Below, piece after piece: positions 8,096-16,190 of a stretch of 64,000 nucleotides of DNA. The DNA is from Bradyrhizobium sp. AUGA SZCCT0158. GTDB lineage: Bacteria; Pseudomonadota; Alphaproteobacteria; Rhizobiales; Xanthobacteraceae. The notes under the pieces are model-generated. The model was not told the origin of the DNA. It did not search any database and worked only from the letters and a program-made list of their open reading frames with translations. Each line of letters starts with the position of its first letter. The stretch's first letter is position 1. Location: positions 1-64,000 of the forward strand of contig NZ_JAFCME010000002.1 of the NCBI RefSeq assembly GCF_018130065.1, written 5' to 3'. The position numbers were made by a program, and so were the translations under genes.

Positions 8096-9088
8096 TTAGG
8101 TGATCTGGATTTTCGCCGCCGCCGCGCGATACTCGACTAGCGTCCGCGCAACGAGCTCATCGACGCCAAGCACTTCCGTCACGCCCGAGGTGGAATGGCC
8201 GGCGCTCCAGATGTCTTTCCAGCGCTTGGGGCGACTTTCACGGGCGCCGATGTCGATGTCCTTGCCGATATCGATGGCGCCGCGCGCCGGCAGATCGTTA
8301 GGGTCAAGGCCGGCAGCTTCGATGGACGGCCGCAGCATGTTGGTCTGCAAGCCCGTGAAAGCCGTGGTCAGCAGAATGTCATCGGCGCTGCTGGCGACCA
8401 GCATCTCCTTGTACCTGATATCGGCCATGCTTTCGCGCGTGGCGATGAATCTGGTGCCCATGTAGGCGAGATCGCAACCAAGCGCCTGCGCCGCGCGCAA
8501 GGCATGTCCGTCGCTGATGCCGCCCGCGAGCACCAGCGGCCCGTCGAAGAAGGTCCGCACCGCGCGCACGAACACGAACGGATTGAGCCAGCCGGTCTGA
8601 CCGCCTGCACCCGCCGTGAGCAGCACCAGCCCGTCGGCGCCGGCTTCTACCGCGCGTTCGGCGTGGCGGATGCTGGCGACGTCGGCAAACACCAGCGCGC
8701 CGACATCATGCAACGGCGCCGCGACCTGTGCCGGCGATCCGACCGACGTGATGACGATCTCGGGCTTGTGCCGCAGCAGCACCGCGAGGTCCTGCGCCAG
8801 CCGCGCATTGGAGCGATGCACGATCAGGTTCGCGCAGATCGGCGCGGCGGGCTTGCCGCTCTCGTCCGAATGACGCTGCAAGCGGCCTTCGATCTCGCTG
8901 AGCCATTCTTCGAGTTGTTCGTGGCTGCGGCAATTCACCGTCGGGAACGAGCCGATCACGCCGTTGCGACAGGCGGCGACCACAAGCTCGACGCCGGAGA
9001 CCAGAAACATCGGCGCCGCGATCAGCGGCAGGCTGAGGCGATCCTGAAAGCGCGCGAGAAGATCGGGAGAATTCAAATGCGTTTCCAT
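8096..9088 (-). CDS. Nitronate monooxygenase-type NAD(P)H-dependent flavin oxidoreductase
   Basis: This cytoplasmic FMN-dependent TIM-barrel enzyme (about 330 residues) belongs to the nitronate monooxygenase / 2-nitropropane dioxygenase family. Visible features are LPLIAAPMFLVSG near the N-terminus, the flavin-binding GADGLVLLTAGAGGQTG, PLVLAGGISDGHALRAAQALGCD and AYMGTRFIATRES. The start at 9088 (METHLNSP) is preferred. The longer reading to 9142 would start only about seven bases after the transcription start predicted from the overlapping promoter. The substrate may be a nitronate or an unsaturated acyl compound, since the family is broad. It is divergent from a TetR gene that probably represses it. 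A paralogue is at 24485-25453. Confidence 0.88.
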   Translation of the reverse strand: METHLNSPDLLARFQDRLSLPLIAAPMFLVSGVELVVAACRNGVIGSFPTVNCRSHEQLEEWLSEIEGRLQRHSDESGKPAAPICANLIVHRSNARLAQDLAVLLRHKPEIVITSVGSPAQVAAPLHDVGALVFADVASIRHAERAVEAGADGLVLLTAGAGGQTGWLNPFVFVRAVRTFFDGPLVLAGGISDGHALRAAQALGCDLAYMGTRFIATRESMADIRYKEMLVASSADDILLTTAFTGLQTNMLRPSIEAAGLDPNDLPARGAIDIGKDIDIGARESRPKRWKDIWSAGHSTSGVTEVLGVDELVARTLVEYRAAAAKIQIT

Positions 9089-9135
9089 CTCGGCGGTCTG
9101 GTTTGCGGGTCCACGCCGCGGATTCGCCGTAGCGT

Positions 9136-9185
9136 TTGACATCTGTATACTGACAAGTATAGGACTTACTCATCGGAAAGTTCAA
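9136..9185. promoter_or_regulatory. Overlapping divergent promoters with a TetR-type operator
   Basis: A palindrome TATACT-GACA-AGTATA (9146-9161) lies between the flavoprotein and tetR genes. On the plus strand TTGACA (9136-9141), a 16-base spacer and TATAGG (9158-9163) form a promoter for tetR. On the minus strand TTGAAC (9185-9180), an 18-base spacer and TATACT (9161-9156) form one for the flavoprotein gene. The palindrome covers both -10 elements, so one bound repressor could silence both directions. Confidence 0.65.
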
Positions 9186-9214
9186 GGTCGTTTCCTCCGA
9201 AAAACGGATCATTC

Positions 9215-9859
9215 ATGGGTTCGACGGCGCGGCAGTCGCCTTGGCGAAAGGCGGAGGAACGGGAAAGGGAGCGCGGTGCGAAGCGGGAAGCGGTGCTGCA
9301 CGCCGCCGTGCAGTTCTTCAACGAGCGCGGCTTCCACGCAACCTCGCTGGATGACGTCGCCACCTCGCTCAACGTCACCAAGCCCACCATCTACCATTAC
9401 TTCGCCAACAAGGACGAAATCCTGTTCGAGTGCGTGCGGCTCGGCCTCGAGAGCATCCGTCAGGCCGCCGAGACCGTGGAGTCCCGCGGCGGCAGCGGTC
9501 TCGAACGCCTCACGGCGCTGATGCGTGACTATGCGGTCATCATGACGAAGGACTTCGGGATGTGCGTGACGCGCACAGCCGACCACGAACTTTCTATCGA
9601 GGGCCGCGCAAAATTCCGGGCGCTGAAGCGCGAGATCGACCTGATCGTGCGCCGCGTGGTCGAAGTCGGTATGGCCGACGGTTCGATCGGACACGGCAAC
9701 GCCAGGATGATGACCTTCACGCTCACGGGCGCGCTGAACTGGATTGCACGTTGGTACGACCCCGATGGGTCAGGTACGCCCGAAGAGGTCGCCGATGCCT
9801 GCGTCGCCACCCTGGTCAACGGCCTCGCCCCGCGTGCCAGCCGAAAGAAGAAAGCGTGA
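9215..9859 (+). CDS. TetR/AcrR-family transcriptional regulator
   Basis: This is a 214-residue one-component repressor. The N-terminal helix-turn-helix covers about residues 24-75 with AVQFFNERGFHATSLDDVA, the recognition segment NVTKPTIYHYF and the typical ANKDEILFE. The C-terminal ligand-binding domain resembles the type found beside fatty-acid and acyl-CoA genes (MTFTLTGALNWIARWYDP). It is divergent from a nitronate monooxygenase-like gene and followed about 90 bases later by an acyl-CoA synthetase gene. An acyl-CoA or a related lipid is therefore a reasonable guess for the inducer. Autoregulation is likely through the palindrome at 9146-9161. Confidence 0.92.
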   Translation: MGSTARQSPWRKAEERERERGAKREAVLHAAVQFFNERGFHATSLDDVATSLNVTKPTIYHYFANKDEILFECVRLGLESIRQAAETVESRGGSGLERLTALMRDYAVIMTKDFGMCVTRTADHELSIEGRAKFRALKREIDLIVRRVVEVGMADGSIGHGNARMMTFTLTGALNWIARWYDPDGSGTPEEVADACVATLVNGLAPRASRKKKA

Positions 9860-9948
9860 TGGCATTGCCGTAGCGCGGATCCGTTCACGTCCGAGAGCCG
9901 GTCAACGGCGGAGTGACCAACATGTCATCAACAGGGAGGAATTCTAGT

Positions 9949-11511
9949 ATGGCCAATCCGCTTCATGCGTTTCCACCGGCATGCACGCAGACGCTGCGGG
10001 CGCTGGCGCGCTATCCCTCGCGGGTCGCATTCTCCTGGCCGGGCGGATCGATCACCTATCAGGGCGCCACCGACCTGATCGGCCGCATCCAGAAAGTATT
10101 CATGCAGACCGGGCTTCAGCCCGGCGCGCGCGTCGCGTTCCTCACCGCCAATCGCGCAGACAGCTGGTGCGCCGGCGTCGCGGCGCAATTGTCGCAGCTC
10201 GCGATCACCTGGCTGCATCCGCTGGGCTCGCTCGACGACCAATTGTTTCAGATCGAGGATTGCGAAGCCGAGATGCTGGTGATCGACGCCGATACGTTTC
10301 GCGATCGCGGCGGCGAACTGGCGGCCAAGGCCACAGGCGTGAAAACCGTATTCACGCTCGGTCCGGCGGCTTGCGGGGTTGATCTGCTGGCCGCGGTCGA
10401 TGCCGCCGGCACCGCGAGCCCGCGCAATTTTGCCGCGCCGGACGATATCGCGATTCTGAACTACACCGGCGGCACCACCGGAAAATCCAAGGGCGTGCTG
10501 CGCACCCATCGCGAGTATGGCGGCTGGGCCAACGCTACGCTGGCCGATTTCGAAATCCCGGATACCCCGAGCTATCTCGCGGTGGCGCCGATCAGCCACG
10601 TCGCCGGGACAAAAGTGCTGCCGACGCTGATGCGCGGCGGCACCGTGCATATGCTGAAGGGTTTCGATCCCGAAGCTGTCTTCAGGACCATCGCGCGCGA
10701 GCGCATCAATTTTACCCTGCTCGTACCGACGATGATCTACGTGCTGCTGGACCACCCCGCGCTCGACAAGCACGACCTCTCCTCGCTCGAGCTGTTGCTC
10801 TACGGTGCCTCCGCGATGTCGCCGAGCCGCCTCGTCGAAGGCCTCGAGCGGATCGGGCCGGTGTTCTCGCAGCTCTACGGCCAGACCGAGTGCTACCCGG
10901 TCTCGGTGCTGCGCAAGGCCGATCATGATCCGAAGACGCCGGAAATGTTCCTGTCCTGCGGTTTTCCGGTCTCGGCCTGCGAGGTCAAGGTGCTCGACGA
11001 CAACGACCAGGAAGTCGCGACCGGCGAAGCGGGCGAGATCTGCGTGCGAGGGCCGCATGCGATGACCGAATACTGGAAGCAGCCGGAACAGACCGCCGAA
11101 ACCCTGAAGAACGGCTGGCTGCATACCGGCGATATCGCGCGCAAGGACGAGCGCGGCTACCTGTTCATCCTCGACCGCAAGAAGGACATGATCGTCTCCG
11201 GCGGCTTCAACATTTTTCCGCGCGAGGTCGAGGATGTCTTGTCGCAGCATGCCGATGTCGCGATGGTCGCCGTGGTCGGCGTTCCCGACGACAAATGGGG
11301 CGAAGCCGTCACCGCGGTCGTGGTGGCGCGCGAAGGTGCGAAGCCGAACGCGGATGAGCTGATCAACCTCGTCAAAACGAAAAAAGGCTCGGCGCATGCG
11401 CCAAAGCACATCCAGTTCGTTAAGGAACTACCGATGACCGGCGTCGGCAAGGTCGACAAGAAGGTGCTGAAGGCCGGCTTCTGGACCGGCCGTGACCGGA
11501 TGGTGGGGTAA
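9949..11511 (+). CDS. AMP-forming acyl-CoA synthetase / ligase
   Basis: This 520-residue ANL-superfamily enzyme activates a carboxylic acid as an acyl-AMP and transfers it to CoA. The nucleotide loop is YTGGTTGKSKGVLRT, followed by YGQTE, the hinge region TGDIARKDERGYLFILDRKKDMI, and the C-terminal catalytic lysine region GVGKVDKKVL. The ATG at 9949 is preferred because GGGAGGAATT lies just upstream; an in-frame ATG at 9922 lacks such a site. The closest named families are long-chain or cyclohexanecarboxylate-type CoA ligases, but the acyl substrate cannot be fixed. The TetR regulator upstream probably controls it. Confidence 0.9.
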   Translation: MANPLHAFPPACTQTLRALARYPSRVAFSWPGGSITYQGATDLIGRIQKVFMQTGLQPGARVAFLTANRADSWCAGVAAQLSQLAITWLHPLGSLDDQLFQIEDCEAEMLVIDADTFRDRGGELAAKATGVKTVFTLGPAACGVDLLAAVDAAGTASPRNFAAPDDIAILNYTGGTTGKSKGVLRTHREYGGWANATLADFEIPDTPSYLAVAPISHVAGTKVLPTLMRGGTVHMLKGFDPEAVFRTIARERINFTLLVPTMIYVLLDHPALDKHDLSSLELLLYGASAMSPSRLVEGLERIGPVFSQLYGQTECYPVSVLRKADHDPKTPEMFLSCGFPVSACEVKVLDDNDQEVATGEAGEICVRGPHAMTEYWKQPEQTAETLKNGWLHTGDIARKDERGYLFILDRKKDMIVSGGFNIFPREVEDVLSQHADVAMVAVVGVPDDKWGEAVTAVVVAREGAKPNADELINLVKTKKGSAHAPKHIQFVKELPMTGVGKVDKKVLKAGFWTGRDRMVG

Positions 11512-11520
11512 ATTTCCGGC

Positions 11521-13575
11521 TCACGCCAGCAGTTGGTCGAGCCGTTCGCGCAGCTGATCCTGGTGATAAGGTTTTGCAAGCCGCGGCAGATCAAGCTGCG
11601 CGCCCTCAGGCAATTCGGCATAACCCGTTGCCAGCAGGATCGGCAGCGAGGGCCGCACCTGGCGCGTCGCAGCCGCAAGTTCAACACCAGTCATCCCGGG
11701 CATCACGTGATCGGTCATCATCAGGTCGATCGGCTGCTCGCTCCTGAGAATGTCGAGCGCATGGAGGCCTGAATTGGCGCCAATCACGTGGTGACCGAGG
11801 TCTTCCAGCATCTCCATGGTCGACATCGCAATCAGCGGATCGTCGTCGACGAACAGAATGACGGCCGAACGTCTTGTGCCTTGCGCCGCCGGCGCCGGAG
11901 CCTCGACCTCCGGTGCGGCGGTAGCCACCGGCAGCAGCAGCGTCGCTGTGGTGCCTTTTCCGACCGCGCTCGCAAGCCGCAAGGTGCCACCGAGCTGCAC
12001 CGCCAGGCCGTGGACCATCGACAGGCCAAGGCCGGTGCCCTTGCCGAGCGGCTTGGACGAGAAGAATGGCTCGATCGCCCGCTCCAATGTCTCTGATGTC
12101 ATGCCGGTACCGGTATCGATGACGGACAGCCTGAGGTAATGGCCCGGCGCCAACACGGCATCCCTGGTGATGCTCTGCTCGTCCACCTTGATGTCGATCG
12201 GACCGCCGTCGGGCATAGCGTCACGCGCGTTGATTGCCAGATTGAGGATCGCAAGCTCAAGCTGGTTGGGATCAATACGCGCCGGAGGCAGGCCGTCCTC
12301 GATGTCCAATCGCACCGCGACGCGCGGGCCAAGCGACCGCTCCAGCAGGTTGGTCATATCCTGAATCAGCGAACGGAGATCGACCGAGACTGCGCGCAAA
12401 TCCTGCTGACGCGCGAAGGCCAACAGGCGCTGCGTCAACGAGGCACCCCGCTCCGCGCCTTGCATGGCGCCGTCAACCAGGCGGCGAAGCCGGGGATCGT
12501 CGGGCATGCGCTTGCGCAACAGATCGAGGTTGCCCATCACGGCCATCAGCAGATTGTTGAAATCATGCGCCACGCCGCCGGTAAGCTGTCCGATCGTCTC
12601 CATCTTCTGCGCTTGGCGCAATTGTTCCTGCGCCCTTTCACGCGCGGCGACTTCCTTCATCAGATCGGCGGTGCGCTGTTCGACGCGCTGTTCGAGGTTT
12701 GCGGTCAATTCGGCCAACGCCGTGCGTTCCGTCGCCAGTTGCTCCATCAGCTTCTCGCGTTCGATCTCGGCGGTCTTTCGAGCAGTGATGTCCGAGCAGA
12801 CGCCGACTAGCGACTTGATGCTGCCGTCCGGCCGACGGACCGCGCGGGCGCGGGTGTCCACCCAGTGCAGCGAACCATCGCGCCAGATAATCCGATATTC
12901 GATGCGGTAGTCCCCACCGGTTTTGATCGCGTGATCGATGGCTTCAAGACGGCGCTCCCGGTCGTCGGGATGAACCGCAGCCGACAAATCCTGAAAGGTG
13001 AAAGACTCGCCCGGCTTGCGGCCGAAAAAGCGCGCGCAGGTTTCCGAGGCTTCGAGTTTGTATTCCGGCAAATGCAGTTCGAGCGCCCCGAGATGCCCGG
13101 CATTCAGCGCCGTCTGCAGCAGGTTTTCGCTCTCGGTAAGATCGGCCAGAATCGCACGGGTCTGGTATTGACGGCGCCGGGCGCGGACCGCCGAGCCGAC
13201 GATACTGACCAACGTCGTCGGATGGAAAGGACGCTCAATGAAGGTGACGTTGCCGAGTGCCTGACCCAACCGCGCCGCGTCGGGATTCCGCTCCGGACCG
13301 CCGCCCTGATGGGTCAACAGCACGATTGGAAAGTCCGACCATGACGGCTGGCCGTTGAGCCAGCTCACGAGTCCGCGCAGATCCGCGGTCTTGATCGCCT
13401 CATCGGCAATCACGGCAAGGCCCGCGCCACCTTCGATCTCCTGCACGAGGGCTGCAAGATCGCCGCAGATATTGGCGTAGAAACCCGCTTCGCGAATCAG
13501 CACCGAGGCGACGGCGGCATCACGCCCCTTGGGCGCCAGGATCACAGCCCGCTCGGACGACGCGCCGGGCTTCAC
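11521..13575 (-). CDS. PAS-containing hybrid histidine kinase, partner of KaiC
   Basis: This 684-residue soluble hybrid kinase has several modules. An N-terminal receiver-like domain (about 8-125) has AVIADEAI where a phospho-acceptor motif would be, so it is probably a pseudo-receiver. A PAS domain (about 150-270) has WRDGSLHWVDTRARAV and ends GVCSDITARK. A coiled coil (about 270-320) leads to a HisKA domain with His337 in GGVAHDFNNLL. The HATPase region has LNLAINARDAMPDGG and GKGTGLGLSMVHGL. A C-terminal receiver carries Asp622 in MMTDHVMPGMTG. It overlaps the upstream kaiC-like gene by four bases, so KaiC state is probably read out through this kinase. Confidence 0.93.
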   Translation of the reverse strand: MKPGASSERAVILAPKGRDAAVASVLIREAGFYANICGDLAALVQEIEGGAGLAVIADEAIKTADLRGLVSWLNGQPSWSDFPIVLLTHQGGGPERNPDAARLGQALGNVTFIERPFHPTTLVSIVGSAVRARRRQYQTRAILADLTESENLLQTALNAGHLGALELHLPEYKLEASETCARFFGRKPGESFTFQDLSAAVHPDDRERRLEAIDHAIKTGGDYRIEYRIIWRDGSLHWVDTRARAVRRPDGSIKSLVGVCSDITARKTAEIEREKLMEQLATERTALAELTANLEQRVEQRTADLMKEVAARERAQEQLRQAQKMETIGQLTGGVAHDFNNLLMAVMGNLDLLRKRMPDDPRLRRLVDGAMQGAERGASLTQRLLAFARQQDLRAVSVDLRSLIQDMTNLLERSLGPRVAVRLDIEDGLPPARIDPNQLELAILNLAINARDAMPDGGPIDIKVDEQSITRDAVLAPGHYLRLSVIDTGTGMTSETLERAIEPFFSSKPLGKGTGLGLSMVHGLAVQLGGTLRLASAVGKGTTATLLLPVATAAPEVEAPAPAAQGTRRSAVILFVDDDPLIAMSTMEMLEDLGHHVIGANSGLHALDILRSEQPIDLMMTDHVMPGMTGVELAAATRQVRPSLPILLATGYAELPEGAQLDLPRLAKPYHQDQLRERLDQLLA

Positions 13576-15065
13576 GGCTCTTCTTCCCGCAACGGCTTAT
13601 CCGCATTCGTATTAATCGGAACTCCGCGCAACACTCCGTGGAAGTCGATAAGGGGCTCTCCGAGAGAGAGGCCGCGATTGTCGATTCGATACTCGCGAAT
13701 GGTCGTTTCGTGCGAACCAGTGCGTTTCTTGATGATCGAGATCGCCCGTCGCACGTGCCCGAGTGCCTCGAAGTAACGCAGCAGGATCACGGTGTCGGCA
13801 AGATAGGTGACATCAATCGGCGCCTTCATGTCGCCGACCAGACCATGCTGCGCCACCGTCATGAACGTCGAGGCGCCCTGCCGGTTGAGGTACTGCAAGA
13901 GCTCGTGCATGTGCAGGATCAGCGAGTTCTCCTCCGGCATCGCGGCCTGATAGCCATTGAGGCTGTCGATCACGACCGTTTTGATCCGGTCCTCGTCGAC
14001 CCTTTTGCGGACGCGATGCGCAAATTCGCCGGGCGAGAGTTCAGCCGCGTCGACTTGCTCGATGAACAGGCCGCCGGACCGCTGCATGGCATCGAGGTCG
14101 ATGCCGAGCCCCTTCATGCGCTCGTACAGCAACCCCATCTCTTCGTCGAAAACGAATAGGGCTGCCTTTTCCCCGCGCGCGACGGCAGCAACGATAAACA
14201 CGATCGAGATCAGGGACTTTCCGGTCCCCGCGGGACCGAGCACCAGCGTGCTCGAACCCCGGTCGACGCCGCCGCCGAGTAGTTGATCCAGTTCGGTGAT
14301 GCCGCTCGTGAGCCTGCCGCGCGTGAAGCTGGTGCGATGTTCCGACGCGACCAGGCGTGGAAATACGTTCACGCCGCCGGTGGTGATCGTCATGTCGTGG
14401 TAGCCGCCGCGGAATTTTGTGCCGCGATATTTCACCACGCGGGTGCGCCGCCGTTCGGCGCCGTAGGCGGGAGCCAGTTCCTCCAGACGCAGCACACCAT
14501 GCGCGACGCTGTGCACCGTCTTGTCCATCACTTCGGCCGTGAGATCGTCGAGCATGATCACGGTGGCACCGAACTTGGCGAAGTAGTGCTTCATCGCGAG
14601 AATCTGCCGCCGGTAGCGCAACGAGTTCTGCGCGAGCAGCCTGATTTCCGAAAGACTGTCGAGCACGACCCGGCTCGGCTTATGACGCTCGACCGCCTCA
14701 AAAATCTGCTTGGTGGTCTCGCCGAGTTCAAGATCAGACGAATAGAGCAGGCTTTGTTGCTGCTCCGAATCGAGCAGACTCTCGGGGGGCAGCAATTCGT
14801 AGATCGCGATCCCCTGATCGAGCGTCCAGCCATGCGACGCGGCGCCATCGCGCAGTTCGCGTTCGGTTTCGGACAGTGTGATGTAAAGTGTCTTCTCGCC
14901 GCTTTTTGCACCCTCCCGCAGGAACTGAAGTGCGATCGTCGTCTTGCCGGTACCCGGCGCTCCTTCAACGAGAAAAAGGTGACCGCGGGAAAACCCGCCG
15001 GCGAGAATATCGTCCAGCCCCCAAATGCCGGTTCTCGCTTTCGCAGCCAAACCCAACGAGTTCAT
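13572..15065 (-). CDS. kaiC: KaiC-like double-domain ATPase
   Basis: This 497-residue RecA-fold protein has two tandem KaiC domains. The first Walker A is GAPGTGKTT (residues 35-43) and the second GPAGTGKSL (277-285); Walker B-like VVLDSLSEI and VVIDSLNGY follow. In cyanobacterial KaiC the CI catalytic Glu pair precedes an ATP-hydrolysis helix. Here that position reads Ser65-Glu66, while CII has Asp-Glu. The phosphosite pair aligns to Thr420-Tyr421 instead of Ser-Thr, and the nearby regulatory Thr aligns to Ala. Neither kaiA nor kaiB lies in this window. AGGGGGTG precedes the ATG. An EcfG-like promoter at 15089-15113 suggests stress induction rather than, or as well as, a timing role. Confidence 0.92.
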   Translation of the reverse strand: MNSLGLAAKARTGIWGLDDILAGGFSRGHLFLVEGAPGTGKTTIALQFLREGAKSGEKTLYITLSETERELRDGAASHGWTLDQGIAIYELLPPESLLDSEQQQSLLYSSDLELGETTKQIFEAVERHKPSRVVLDSLSEIRLLAQNSLRYRRQILAMKHYFAKFGATVIMLDDLTAEVMDKTVHSVAHGVLRLEELAPAYGAERRRTRVVKYRGTKFRGGYHDMTITTGGVNVFPRLVASEHRTSFTRGRLTSGITELDQLLGGGVDRGSSTLVLGPAGTGKSLISIVFIVAAVARGEKAALFVFDEEMGLLYERMKGLGIDLDAMQRSGGLFIEQVDAAELSPGEFAHRVRKRVDEDRIKTVVIDSLNGYQAAMPEENSLILHMHELLQYLNRQGASTFMTVAQHGLVGDMKAPIDVTYLADTVILLRYFEALGHVRRAISIIKKRTGSHETTIREYRIDNRGLSLGEPLIDFHGVLRGVPINTNADKPLREEEP

Positions 15066-15088
15066 AAAACACCCCCTAACCGGATGTA

Positions 15089-15113
15089 AACCGTTCGGGC
15101 ATCATGCGGTTCC
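15089..15113 (-). promoter_or_regulatory. EcfG-like promoter of the kaiC-kinase operon
   Basis: On the minus strand GGAAC (15113-15109, extended to GGGAACC) is followed after 16 bases by GGTT (15092-15089). The -35 word is exact; the -10 word differs from CGTT in its first base. The predicted transcription start lies 15-20 bases before the kaiC ATG. A one-base deviation makes this less certain than the three exact matches in the window. Confidence 0.5.
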
Positions 15114-15531
15114 CTCGCAATGGAACTATTGCGGGAAGAACCCCGGCCAATCGCGCGCCATTTCTCGCCCAGCGGGGCGAAATCACCCGGGCCGATCTCG
15201 TGGCATTCGGCGTTTGCTGCGGGGGCGATCCACGCTGCGCGCTCTTCATGAACATCTGCGCGACCGGCGTCAGCCAGGTCGTGTCGTCAAGCGTTCCGGC
15301 CCGGATGTTGACGATTTGCTCGCGCCCGGCGCGGTCCCCGGAAATGCGGCCGCCGCATCAATTGGACGCCCGCATCAAAGCAACTCCACGCAACAGAACC
15401 GGGATTCAAGCGAGGCTGCGGTGATTCGTTCCCGCCGTGGGACGTGCCGCAGGGCTGGCAAATGCAGGGCTGGCAAATAATGCCGGCCCGCCGGGCTGCG
15501 GCATCCTCACGTGACAGCCTGACCGGGTCCG

Positions 15532-15556
15532 GGAACTTGCTTTCCTTTGCGCCGTT
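15532..15556 (+). promoter_or_regulatory. EcfG-type general stress promoter for the 15586 gene
   Basis: GGAAC (15532-15536), 16 bases, then CGTT (15553-15556) match the EcfG consensus exactly. The predicted start of transcription is about 20 bases before the ATG at 15586, which supports that short gene being real. Confidence 0.7.
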
Positions 15557-15585
15557 AGGCTCGGTGTTTTGGAAAGTATTTTGCC

Positions 15586-15858
15586 ATGATTCGTCTGCTG
15601 TCGATTGTCGTCTTGAGTGTGCTCTGCATCCTTTCGGATCAAGCATCCGCCGGTGCGCTGAAGCCGCACGAAAGTGCGGCGTCCGACTTCAGCTCGCGTC
15701 AGCGGTGCGTGTGCAGCACCTCGCGCCTCTCTACCCGGGGCGTTCGCTATCGGCACTATCGCATCAGAACTGCATACTTGATCGGTTATGATCCGCTGCC
15801 ATACCGCTTCGGCTCGACATTCGTATGGGAGCGGCCGTATAGGTATTATCGGCACTAG
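15586..15858 (+). CDS. Small exported Tyr/Arg-rich protein, probably stress-induced
   Basis: This 90-residue protein has a signal peptide (MIRLLSIVVLSVLCILSDQASA). The mature part has two close cysteines (RCVCS) and a C-terminal half rich in Tyr and Arg (RYRHYRIRT, PYRYYRH). No domain is recognised. The exact EcfG-type promoter 30 bases upstream argues that it is expressed under general stress. Exported Tyr/Arg/His-rich peptides of this kind are common in Bradyrhizobium, and their function is not known to me. Confidence 0.68.
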   Translation: MIRLLSIVVLSVLCILSDQASAGALKPHESAASDFSSRQRCVCSTSRLSTRGVRYRHYRIRTAYLIGYDPLPYRFGSTFVWERPYRYYRH

Positions 15859-15911
15859 CCCGTGAAAAGCCGTGGACGAGACGAAAGGCGCTGGGGCCGG
15901 TGCTTTTGGAG

Positions 15912-16190
15912 CTACTGGCCGCCTCCACGGGGCGTCTTGGATAAAATCGTTTCTTGTGCCTTGTGAGCTGACAAGGCCGCTTCCCCTTCGGTGAATCTGC
16001 TCGCGTTACGTTTACGGGCGTCCCTTACAGAAGGGAACGGCGCGCCCAGCTTTCGGGCTCGCGTGCGAATGGAGTCGAGCGAACAACGAAAGATTGAAGC
16101 CGCGCGCGCGGCGGAAACATCACCAGCAACCAGCGACTTCAACCGCTCGCCATCTTCAATAGTCCAAGTTCTGTATCTGAAAGGGGTCAT
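15912..16190 (-). CDS. Small helix-turn-helix-like hypothetical protein
   Basis: This 92-residue cytoplasmic protein begins MTPFRYRTWTIEDGERL. The region WTIEDGERLKSLVAGDVS, followed by a helical segment ending SLDSIRTRARKLGAPFP, looks like a SANT/Myb- or GcrA-like helix-turn-helix. In related Bradyrhizobium proteins, 'RTRARKLG' is the third helix. The ATG at 16190 is preferred over an upstream ATG at 16214 because the family I remember starts at this Met. The C-terminal third is polar and probably disordered. DNA binding is plausible but unproven. Confidence 0.6.
   Translation of the reverse strand: MTPFRYRTWTIEDGERLKSLVAGDVSAARAASIFRCSLDSIRTRARKLGAPFPSVRDARKRNASRFTEGEAALSAHKAQETILSKTPRGGGQ

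Larger units (their letters stand above)
15066..15585. other. 520-base intergenic region between kaiC and the 15586 gene
   Basis: This region holds the predicted EcfG-type promoter of kaiC (15089-15113, minus) and that of the small exported protein (15532-15556, plus). Between them an open frame of about 106 codons exists on the plus strand (15104-15424). It lacks a ribosome-binding site, overlaps the kaiC promoter and is rich in Arg, Pro and Ser, so I do not call it. I see no RNA gene, repeat array or mobile element. Confidence 0.5.

Noticed and set aside
15104..15424. A 106-codon plus-strand frame between kaiC and the 15586 gene.
   Set aside because: No ribosome-binding site, overlap with the kaiC promoter and no recognisable protein pattern.
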